Positions 1-5,073 of a DNA stretch of 5,073 bases are shown here, piece by piece (position 1 is the first letter of the stretch; every line of letters begins with the position of its first letter). The stretch spans positions 1 to 5,073 of the forward strand of contig JABAAS010000083.1 in the NCBI GenBank assembly GCA_014238625.1, given 5' to 3'. This DNA is from Alphaproteobacteria bacterium (GTDB lineage Bacteria > Pseudomonadota > Alphaproteobacteria > JABAAW01). The notes under the pieces are model-generated. The model was not told the DNA's origin and searched no databases. It saw only the letters and a list, made by a program, of their open reading frames with translations. A program made the position numbers and the translations under genes.

Positions 1-383
1 TAGAGGGGCAGTCGAAGTCTTACGGAGTCAACATGGTGATTGGCGAGAGCACGGCAGCGATGTTGCAACAGCGTTTCGCTATCGTCGAGCTAGACAGAAT
101 TGCGGTGAAGGGTAAAAAAGATGCCGTTACTATTTACACGGTTTTAGGGGATGCCTCTTATGAGTATTGGGATAAGGTTGTCGATCTCTTACCGCATCAC
201 GAGAATTTTTTAGATAACTATCGTAGGCAGAAATGGAACTCTGCTGAGAAGCTAGCAAAAAGCGGTGCTAGCTTTGCGCCATTGAAGCAGCTCTACAATA
301 TGTACCTGGATCGCATTAATGAATATCGTTCTTCTCCTCCTATCCGCGATTGGGATGGAGTTTATCGTGCGTTGAGCAAGTAG
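1..383 (+). CDS. Class III adenylate/guanylate cyclase, C-terminal fragment (5' end outside window)
   Basis: This is the C-terminal end of a class III nucleotide cyclase, the family that makes cAMP or cGMP from ATP or GTP. The frame is open from the left edge (first whole codon at 3), so the ATG at 33 is internal and not the start. The first residues, EGQSKSYGVNMVIGEST, followed by ELDRIAVKGKKDAVTIYTVLG, match the last strand and helix of the cyclase homology domain, including the usual 'VKGK..pv.iY' ending. The remaining ~80 residues form the helical tail common in bacterial cyclases, ending in 'YLDRINEYRSSPPIRDWDGVY'. The catalytic metal-binding aspartates and any N-terminal sensor (for example CHASE2 or HAMP) lie upstream and cannot be judged, so cAMP versus cGMP is open. 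The stop (TAG, 381-383) is 10 nt before the ABC transporter start, suggesting one transcript. Confidence 0.88.
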   Translation, partial: EGQSKSYGVNMVIGESTAAMLQQRFAIVELDRIAVKGKKDAVTIYTVLGDASYEYWDKVVDLLPHHENFLDNYRRQKWNSAEKLAKSGASFAPLKQLYNMYLDRINEYRSSPPIRDWDGVYRALSK

Positions 384-386
384 GAA
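382..386 (+). promoter_or_regulatory. Ribosome binding site for the ABC transporter, overlapping the cyclase stop codon
   Basis: AGGAA lies 7 nt before the GTG at 394 and shares bases with the TAG stop of the cyclase. It supports the GTG start: an in-frame stop at 373-375 rules out a longer protein, and the next in-frame methionine is residue 99, past the first two membrane segments. The overlap suggests translational coupling between the two genes. Confidence 0.6.
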
Positions 387-393
387 TCGTATT

Positions 394-2211
394 GTGGCAG
401 ACCAGAGCAGACCAAACGGAACAGATGATCAGAATGCCTTTGCGCATTTAGTAGGTCGTATAGGCAAGCCGCCGCCATTCTCGGAGGATTGGTTTCAAGA
501 GCTTTTAAAATCTACCGATGGCATTCGCCGTCGAGCAGTTTACTACTCGTGCTTTGTCAATTTGACAGCCATAGCGGCACCTATTTTCACTTTGCAAGTT
601 TATGACCGCGTTATTTTCCATGCTGGACTGCAAACTTTGAAGGCATTGGTTATCGGTATATTACTCGTATTATTTTTTGATTTTTTAATGCGCAAGGCAC
701 GCGCTAATCTTTTTCGCGCTGTTTCCTTGCGCAATGATGTTCTGGTGGGGCATAAGATGTTTCGCCATGCGATGAACCTGCCTTTGCGCGAGCTAGAACG
801 CCGCCCTACAGGACAATGGATAGCATTTTTTAACGATTTAGCGGCCGTGCGTAACCGCATGGGTGGTCCGATGGCTGCCCAGTTTATCGATGTGCCATTC
901 TCGTTACTTTTCTTGTTAGTCATTTTTTTCATTGCGACTCCGATCTCGTGGATTCCTGTTGTTTCTGGCGTGCTATTTTTGATTTTGATTTGGCGAGCGG
1001 ATGTTAGCGTTGCGGCGCGAGTCTCCAAGGAGCAAGAGCAGATAGTCAATCGCAACGGTCTTTTGAACGAGTTGTTGCACGCACGCACGACGGTTAAATC
1101 TCTTTCTTTGGCTTTGCCTTCCGAGGCGCGTTGGGCAGAGACGCAAGGCTCTTTGATAGAAGAGTCGGTTTTACGCGGAGCTAGCTATGATCACTACCAA
1201 ACTTTGAGCTATACGATGACGCAGCTCACGACAGTTATGATGACGAGTGTCGGCGCTTTAGCGATCGTCAATCAATCGATGACGATGGGCGCATTGATAG
1301 CCGCGAATATGCTTGGTGGCAGGATGATTGCGAATTTGGGGCAAACTCTGAATTACTGGCGCGGGTACCAGACTTATGTTTCCTCGAAGAAGCGTTTGAG
1401 CAACGTTTTTGGTATTGAGACGGAGAAGGTGCGCTCCGAGGTTGCGCAGGAGGCTCCGCAAGGTTTGATTACCTTTTCTGATCTTACGTTTCGTTACGAG
1501 GAGCGCGCGCCTCTGGCGTTGGAGGATGCGAGCGGTAGTATAGGTCCTGGTGGGTTCTATGTATTGGTCGGCGCGAACGGCAGCGGCAAGAGTACGCTCA
1601 TGAAACTACTACGCGGTTTATACTACCCCGAAAAAGGCGTGGTTATGATCGACGAGCGAGACATTCGCCAATTCACTAATCAAGAGATCGCTCGTTGGAT
1701 TGGCTATATGCCACAGGATTGCACCTTATTTAGTGGCACCTTACACTATAACATCGTCTTTGGCGCCGAGCGCTACGACGACAAGTCGATTTTGGATGCG
1801 ACAAAGTATGCGAATTGTCACCATATCATTACGAAGTTTCCGAACGGTTACGAGACTGTTGTTGGCGAGGGCGGCTCGAATATCTCGCCTGGCTTGCGTC
1901 AAAAGATTTGTCTTGCTCGCTTGTATTTGCGCGAGCCTAACATGATTTTTCTAGATGAACCAACGAACCATTTAGATCAACAAGGAGTTACGGATTTAGC
2001 AAATTCTTTGAAACTTCTTGCAGCCAAGCGAACCGTTTTGGTTATCTCGCATAATCCTGCTTTGCTACAGCAGGCGGACTATATCATCGTGATGGAGGAG
2101 GGGCATGTTCGTCAGATAGCACCAAAGGATGTTATAGCGAAGCAAGCAGCAGAGCGTAGTAAGAAAGCTAAGCAGCAACAGCTCGACGCTCCGCAAGATA
2201 AAAGTTCCTAA
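394..2211 (+). CDS. Type I secretion system ABC transporter (permease/ATPase)
   Basis: This is an inner-membrane exporter half-transporter that would dimerise, hydrolyse ATP and feed a substrate into a HlyD/TolC conduit. It has 605 residues, near the PrtD-type length, and no N-terminal C39 peptidase domain. Predicted membrane segments lie near residues 48-68, 82-98, 161-180, 183-200, 271-292 and 296-316. The nucleotide-binding domain runs from about 358 to 580: A-loop Tyr368, Walker A GANGSGKST at 393-401 (Lys399), Q-loop Gln441, Walker B MIFLDE ending in Asp521-Glu522, D-loop near 526-528 and H-loop His553. The signature motif is unusual, ISPGLRQ at 497-503 in place of LSGGQRQ, keeping the Ser and second Gly. 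The C-terminus is a short hydrophilic tail rich in Lys and Gln. The start is GTG. The HlyD gene follows after 21 nt. The overall architecture leaves little doubt about the family; the transported substrate is unknown. Confidence 0.95.
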   Translation: MADQSRPNGTDDQNAFAHLVGRIGKPPPFSEDWFQELLKSTDGIRRRAVYYSCFVNLTAIAAPIFTLQVYDRVIFHAGLQTLKALVIGILLVLFFDFLMRKARANLFRAVSLRNDVLVGHKMFRHAMNLPLRELERRPTGQWIAFFNDLAAVRNRMGGPMAAQFIDVPFSLLFLLVIFFIATPISWIPVVSGVLFLILIWRADVSVAARVSKEQEQIVNRNGLLNELLHARTTVKSLSLALPSEARWAETQGSLIEESVLRGASYDHYQTLSYTMTQLTTVMMTSVGALAIVNQSMTMGALIAANMLGGRMIANLGQTLNYWRGYQTYVSSKKRLSNVFGIETEKVRSEVAQEAPQGLITFSDLTFRYEERAPLALEDASGSIGPGGFYVLVGANGSGKSTLMKLLRGLYYPEKGVVMIDERDIRQFTNQEIARWIGYMPQDCTLFSGTLHYNIVFGAERYDDKSILDATKYANCHHIITKFPNGYETVVGEGGSNISPGLRQKICLARLYLREPNMIFLDEPTNHLDQQGVTDLANSLKLLAAKRTVLVISHNPALLQQADYIIVMEEGHVRQIAPKDVIAKQAAERSKKAKQQQLDAPQDKSS

Positions 2212-2219
2212 TAGAATAT

Positions 2220-2224
2220 AGAGG
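2220..2224 (+). promoter_or_regulatory. Ribosome binding site for the HlyD-family gene
   Basis: AGAGG sits 8 nt before the ATG at 2233, in the 21-nt gap after the ABC transporter. The ABC gene ends with two consecutive in-frame stops (TAA at 2209, TAG at 2212) and the HlyD gene is in the same frame, so read-through fusion is blocked. No terminator or promoter is visible in this gap. Confidence 0.6.
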
Positions 2225-2232
2225 TTTGTTTT

Positions 2233-3564
2233 ATGCCGTTAGAATTTATTGCTCACGATGGAGGAAGTGGTGACGAAGATATCAACCCTCTGGAGCGATT
2301 GCTCAGCAAGTATCGTTGGTTGGAGCGCAACCGCTTGGCGTTTTTGTCGACGACATTTTTCTTGGTCTTCTTCGTTTGGGCTTGCTTTGCTAAGCTAGAG
2401 AAATTTTCTACTCTGCCGGGAAGCGTTATACCGCAAGAAAAAACTCAGATCATCCAGCATTTGGAAGGAGGCATTATCGAGGATATTCTGGTCAACATAG
2501 GTGATCAGGTAGAAAAAGGTGATATCTTATTTAAGATGGATTTGGCTGGTAGCCAGCGCGAAGAGCAGCTACAAGCTGAACTAGATGGTTATGTATTGCG
2601 CAAGTCTCGAATCGATGCTGAGATAAGTGGCGAGGCTTTGTCTCTGCCTGAGGAGGAGGCTCAACGTCGTCCAGAAATAGCGGCAGCAGAGCGCGGGGCG
2701 TATTTCTCCGCTCGTAATCAGCTCGATAGTCGTTTGCAAATTCTCGACGCGCAGATAGAACAAGATCGCCGCAAGATAAGTGAGAATGAGGCTCGGCGTA
2801 ACACATTCACTAATGACCTAGAGATTCAGCAAGAAACAGCTAATGTTAAAGAAGAACTTTACAAACAAGGATTGAGTGCGCGTGTTGAGTATCTACAGGC
2901 AAAGGCTCGTGTCGAACAAATAGAGGGACGCCTAAAGGAGCTGGAGGAGGTTATCTTGGCATCAAGGTCTGCGTTGGTTCAGGTTGAGGCGCGGCGCGAG
3001 GAAGTATTACGCGAATATCAGCGTAGCTTGTCGCGCGAAAAGCTTTCTGCCGACAATTTGCTGGCGCAAACCCGTATCGAGTATTTGCGCGCGAAGGAGG
3101 CGTCTGATCGTAAGGAGGTTGTTGCTCCGTTGCGCGGCATCGTTAAGCAGATATATTTCAATACAATCGGCGGAGTCGTTCGACCGGGCGACCCTGTCAT
3201 GGAAATAGTTCCGTCAGGCGAAAACCTAGTTATCGAGGGTCGCCTGCCACCACACGAACGAGGCTTTGTACGCGTTGATCAGGATGCCATTGTTAAGATT
3301 ACAGCTTACGATTTCCTTCTCTACGGCGGTTTAGTTGGTAAAGTCGAACAGATTTCTGCCGATACCCTTCCCGCACCGGACGGCTCGACTTACTTTCGCG
3401 TCGTCATCAAGACGGATAGGAATTATGTTGGCAGTCAACCAGGCTTGCTACCGATTTCCCCAGGCATGGAGGTTACCGCCGATATACATACAGACGATCG
3501 TACGGTGATCTCATATATGATGCGTCCTGTTTTTCGCCTGAAGCATAGTGCTTTTCGTGAATGA
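2233..3564 (+). CDS. HlyD-family type I secretion periplasmic adaptor (membrane fusion protein)
   Basis: This adaptor bridges the inner-membrane ABC transporter and an outer-membrane TolC-like channel. The protein is 443 residues, normal for the family. A short cytoplasmic N-terminus (about 1-34) precedes one membrane segment near 35-55 (LAFLSTTFFLVFFVWACFA). Next comes the first half of the lipoyl-like domain at about 62-103, with the typical 'IIQHLEGGIIEDILVNIGDQVEKGD' pattern, then a long Glu/Arg/Gln-rich helical region (about 105-293) expected to form the periplasmic coiled-coil hairpin. The second lipoyl half follows (VVAPLRGIVKQIYFNTIGGVVRPGD, 296-320), then a beta-barrel region. The C-terminus, PGMEVTADIHTDDRTVISYMM and onward to AFRE, matches the HlyD family end signature, with Asp421 where Gly or Glu is usual. 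It follows the ABC gene by 21 nt, so the two are almost certainly partners. No TolC gene follows; the next gene is convergent. Confidence 0.95.
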   Translation: MPLEFIAHDGGSGDEDINPLERLLSKYRWLERNRLAFLSTTFFLVFFVWACFAKLEKFSTLPGSVIPQEKTQIIQHLEGGIIEDILVNIGDQVEKGDILFKMDLAGSQREEQLQAELDGYVLRKSRIDAEISGEALSLPEEEAQRRPEIAAAERGAYFSARNQLDSRLQILDAQIEQDRRKISENEARRNTFTNDLEIQQETANVKEELYKQGLSARVEYLQAKARVEQIEGRLKELEEVILASRSALVQVEARREEVLREYQRSLSREKLSADNLLAQTRIEYLRAKEASDRKEVVAPLRGIVKQIYFNTIGGVVRPGDPVMEIVPSGENLVIEGRLPPHERGFVRVDQDAIVKITAYDFLLYGGLVGKVEQISADTLPAPDGSTYFRVVIKTDRNYVGSQPGLLPISPGMEVTADIHTDDRTVISYMMRPVFRLKHSAFRE

Positions 3565-3575
3565 TTATGCTTCTG

Positions 3576-3593
3576 GCGTAACGAATTTTACGC
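3576..3593. repeat. Short inverted repeat between convergent genes
   Basis: GCGTAA (3576-3581) and TTACGC (3588-3593) form a perfect 6-bp stem around the 6-nt loop CGAATT, in the 43-nt gap between the HlyD stop and the SDR gene stop. Its position suggests a bidirectional terminator. However, the stem is short and no T-run follows on either strand, so intrinsic termination here would be weak at best. Confidence 0.4.
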
Positions 3594-3607
3594 AAGACGA
3601 ACTTTAT

Positions 3608-4465
3608 CTATAGAAGTTTTACCAACGCTTCCAATCCCTTGCGGTAGTTAGGGTATAGTAGACTCAAGCTTAGTTGCTCTTTCATAAGCTTGTTGCTCGC
3701 GCGCTTATGCTCGCGGTGAAAGTCTAAAGCCATTTTAGAAGATAGCTTATCTTTTTGCGCTTGCTCGAGTGTAACAAACTCTGGCGCTTTGCATTCGAGT
3801 AGCTTTGCGGCGTATAGCATAACCTCGTGAGCTGGCGCAGGCTGGTCGTCGCAGATATTGAATACACCATCCAGCTGCAGTTCGAGTAGGCGTGCCATTG
3901 CAGCGACTAGGTCATCGAGATGGATACGGTTGAAAATCTTGTCGCTGCGTATAAATGGTTTTGACGCAGTAGCGTCCATTGCAGAGCTGCTCCTGATGCG
4001 CTCTAGAGCATTTCGTCCTCTTCCGTATATGCCGCCTATCCGTAAAATAGATAACTTTGCATTTTGCGCTTTAGCCTGCTGTTGCCATAGTTTTTCTGCT
4101 TTCAGCCGTCTTGTTCCATGTTCGCTCAATGGTAAATGCGGTTCTGTATCCTCATAAACCCAGGCACCATTATGGTCGCCATAGACAGAAAGGCTAGAGC
4201 AATAACAAAGGTATGGCACAAGCCTGATCGCCTCTGAGTAGCGCGCGAGCACTGGCTCTCCTTGCTCGGATGGCGGGACGCTACTAATGAGGTGTGTAGT
4301 TTTTGCCAACGCCTCGCTTATTCGCTTTTCTTCCTCGAAACCAAAGCATTTTATGTCCTCACACTTTTTGCTTGTTGTTCCGCTTACGACGAATCCTATT
4401 TTTTGCGCGTAGCGTGCGAGAGGCAACACACTATATCCTAATCCAAAGCAGAATAGAGTTGGCAT
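3608..4465 (-). CDS. Atypical extended SDR / NAD-dependent epimerase-like protein
   Basis: This is a Rossmann-fold protein of 285 residues, resembling the YeeZ-type branch of the extended short-chain dehydrogenase/reductases; the substrate is not known. The N-terminus has a nucleotide-binding glycine pattern (FGLGYSVLPLA, residues 7-17). SSLSVYGD at 90-97 is the extended-SDR 'SS..VYG' strand. RIGGIYGRGR at 142-151 and FNRIHLDDLVAAM at 178-190 match the 'R.g.iYGpgr' and 'r.Ih.dDla.a' blocks, and GVFNICDDQPA follows. The usual YxxxK catalytic pair is not present: the corresponding stretch HGTRRLKAE (116-124) has His and Arg in those places. The ATG at 4465 is the only reasonable start, since the frame is open upstream only to a stop at 4493-4495 with no other start codon. 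No Shine-Dalgarno precedes it. It lies 119 nt downstream of folE on the same strand, so it could be cotranscribed. Family assignment is good, function open. Confidence 0.85.
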   Translation of the reverse strand: MPTLFCFGLGYSVLPLARYAQKIGFVVSGTTSKKCEDIKCFGFEEEKRISEALAKTTHLISSVPPSEQGEPVLARYSEAIRLVPYLCYCSSLSVYGDHNGAWVYEDTEPHLPLSEHGTRRLKAEKLWQQQAKAQNAKLSILRIGGIYGRGRNALERIRSSSAMDATASKPFIRSDKIFNRIHLDDLVAAMARLLELQLDGVFNICDDQPAPAHEVMLYAAKLLECKAPEFVTLEQAQKDKLSSKMALDFHREHKRASNKLMKEQLSLSLLYPNYRKGLEALVKLL

Positions 4466-4584
4466 GTGTCTAGAGGAGGGCGGGTTGTTGTTTTAGTCTT
4501 CCGTTAAGGCTTTGTTGCAGATTATTTTTACTTACTTATTTTTAAGTTTGCTTATTTTTGCCTATTTATTTTTGCCTATTTATA
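4466..4584. other. A+T-rich intergenic region between folE and the SDR gene
   Basis: These 119 nt separate two genes on the - strand. The part next to folE (about 4520-4584) is strongly A+T-rich: T-runs on the + strand, so A-runs in the transcript. It contains a 14-bp tandem repeat. The part next to the SDR start is more G+C-rich. I see no convincing -35/-10 pair, intrinsic terminator or riboswitch. TATAAA (- strand, 4584-4579) and AATAAT (- strand, 4526-4521) resemble -10 elements but have no matching -35. Confidence 0.6.
4552..4583. repeat. 14-bp tandem repeat, about 2.3 copies
   Basis: The unit ATTTTTGCCTATTT occurs at 4554-4567 and again, identically, at 4568-4581; the 14-bp periodicity holds across 4552-4583. 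Looser copies of 'CTTATTTTT' lie just to the left (4535-4543 and 4551-4559). The array abuts the folE stop codon (TAA, - strand, 4587-4585). It looks like local slippage in low-complexity DNA, though a role in the folE mRNA 3' end is possible. Confidence 0.85.
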
Positions 4585-5073
4585 TTATTTGCCGATTGCG
4601 CGTAAAAATTCATTTTGCAAAGCACGGTCGTCTTTACTTGCGAATGCGCCGCTATATCGACTTGTTACCATTTTAACTTTAGCTTGTTGTACGCCGCGAG
4701 TAGTCATGCAGTGGTGCGTTGCTTCGATGAAGACTGCGGTTCCGCGTGGTTTTAAAGCTGCCACTAGGGCACTAGAGATTTGCGCTGTTAGTTTTTCTTG
4801 TATCTGCAACCTTCGAGTGTACATTTCGGTTAGTCGCACTAGCTTTGATATTCCGACGATTCGCTTGTTCGGCAGGTATGCGATATGCACGATTCCTGTT
4901 ATTGGCGCCATGTGATGTTCGCAGTGCGATGCGAATGCGATATCACGCAACAAGACTATATCGTTATAGTTTTCTACTTCTTGGAAGAATCTAGTTAGGT
5001 AGTCTTCGGGATTTTCTCTGTAGCCTTTGTAGTATTCTTTGAACGCTTGGACTACTCGAGCTGGTGTATCGAT
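4585..5073 (-). CDS. folE: GTP cyclohydrolase I (N-terminus outside window)
   Basis: This enzyme converts GTP to 7,8-dihydroneopterin triphosphate and formate, the first step of tetrahydrofolate and pterin synthesis, in the cytosol as a homo-oligomer. The frame stays open to the right edge, so 162 residues are visible. Roughly 30-40 N-terminal residues should be missing, judging by the usual ~200-residue length. The visible part begins IDTPARVVQAF and continues 'GYRENPEDYLTRFF.EVENYNDIVLLRDI', the typical FolE N-terminal domain. The zinc and catalytic block is SHCEHH (visible residues 49-54, Cys51, His53, His54), and the second zinc cysteine is Cys122 in THHCMTTRGV. These match Cys110, His113 and Cys181 of the E. 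coli enzyme. YLPNKRIVGISKLVR is the conserved 'yiP...viGlSKl.R' stretch, and the end EFLRAIGK is normal. All zinc ligands are present, so this is the zinc-dependent type I enzyme and appears functional. Confidence 0.97.
   Translation of the reverse strand: MDTPARVVQAFKEYYKGYRENPEDYLTRFFQEVENYNDIVLLRDIAFASHCEHHMAPITGIVHIAYLPNKRIVGISKLVRLTEMYTRRLQIQEKLTAQISSALVAALKPRGTAVFIEATHHCMTTRGVQQAKVKMVTSRYSGAFASKDDRALQNEFLRAIGK

Noticed and set aside
397..414. 8-bp direct repeat GCAGACCA, spaced 10 bp, at the start of the ABC gene
   Set aside because: Too short, inside coding sequence, and with no third copy; treated as chance.
600..1088. 162-codon open frame on the - strand
   Set aside because: It lies wholly inside the ABC transporter gene on the opposite strand, has a low-complexity Lys/Arg/Thr-rich translation, and shows no recognisable domain.
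3576..3618. Intrinsic terminator between the convergent operons
   Set aside because: The 6-bp GCGTAA/TTACGC stem has no following T-run on either strand. A second stem, AACTT/AAGTT (3600-3604/3614-3618), is only 5 A+T-rich pairs and overlaps the SDR gene end.
3858..4157. 99-codon open frame on the + strand
   Set aside because: It is antisense to the SDR gene, whose protein shows clear conserved motifs through this stretch; the + strand translation is Ser/Arg-rich and unrecognisable.
4521..4584. Promoter for the SDR gene
   Set aside because: Several A+T-rich hexamers resemble a -10 box on the - strand, but none has a TTGACA-like box at 16-18 nt. In such low-complexity DNA the matches are expected by chance.
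4589..4915. 108-codon open frame on the + strand
   Set aside because: It is antisense to folE, whose zinc-site motifs lie in this region; no plausible product.
4585..4953. Taking folE as a 122-residue protein starting at 4953
   Set aside because: The codon at 4953 is TTG in mid-domain. The frame continues to the window edge with 40 more residues that match FolE (DTPARVV..., NPEDYLTR...), so the gene is merely cut by the window.

Overview
The window reads as chromosomal DNA of a Gram-negative proteobacterium, most likely an alphaproteobacterium. A type I secretion inner-membrane pair implies an outer membrane. The visible GTP cyclohydrolase I, with its HCEHHMAPI and HHCMTTRGV blocks, looks like the alphaproteobacterial form as I remember that family. 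The assignment is by recognition, not by a database search. Coding density is high. I see no tRNA, rRNA, CRISPR array, insertion sequence or phage gene.

There are two gene blocks that converge. The left block (1-3564, + strand) looks like one operon: the C-terminal end of a class III adenylate/guanylate cyclase that starts outside the window, then a 605-residue type I secretion ABC transporter with a GTG start, then a 443-residue HlyD-family membrane fusion protein. Gaps are only 10 and 21 nt, and each downstream gene has a plausible ribosome binding site. The ABC protein and the HlyD protein should form the inner-membrane and periplasm-spanning parts of a type I exporter. The TolC-like outer-membrane channel and the secreted substrate are not in the window. 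The cyclase suggests that the operon links cyclic nucleotide signalling and protein export, but that is inference.

The right block (3608-5073, - strand) holds folE (GTP cyclohydrolase I, first step of folate/pterin synthesis), cut by the right edge of the window. It is followed downstream by an atypical extended-SDR (NAD-dependent epimerase-like) protein of unknown substrate. The 119 nt between them are A+T-rich and carry a 14-bp tandem repeat directly after the folE stop. The two blocks are separated by 43 nt holding a short inverted repeat.

The most notable points are a divergent ABC signature motif (ISPGL in place of LSGGQ), the cyclase-exporter operon linkage, the lack of the usual Tyr/Lys pair in the SDR protein, and an exact anti-Shine-Dalgarno sequence where that gene's ribosome binding site would be expected. 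I found no clear evidence of a wholly new system.
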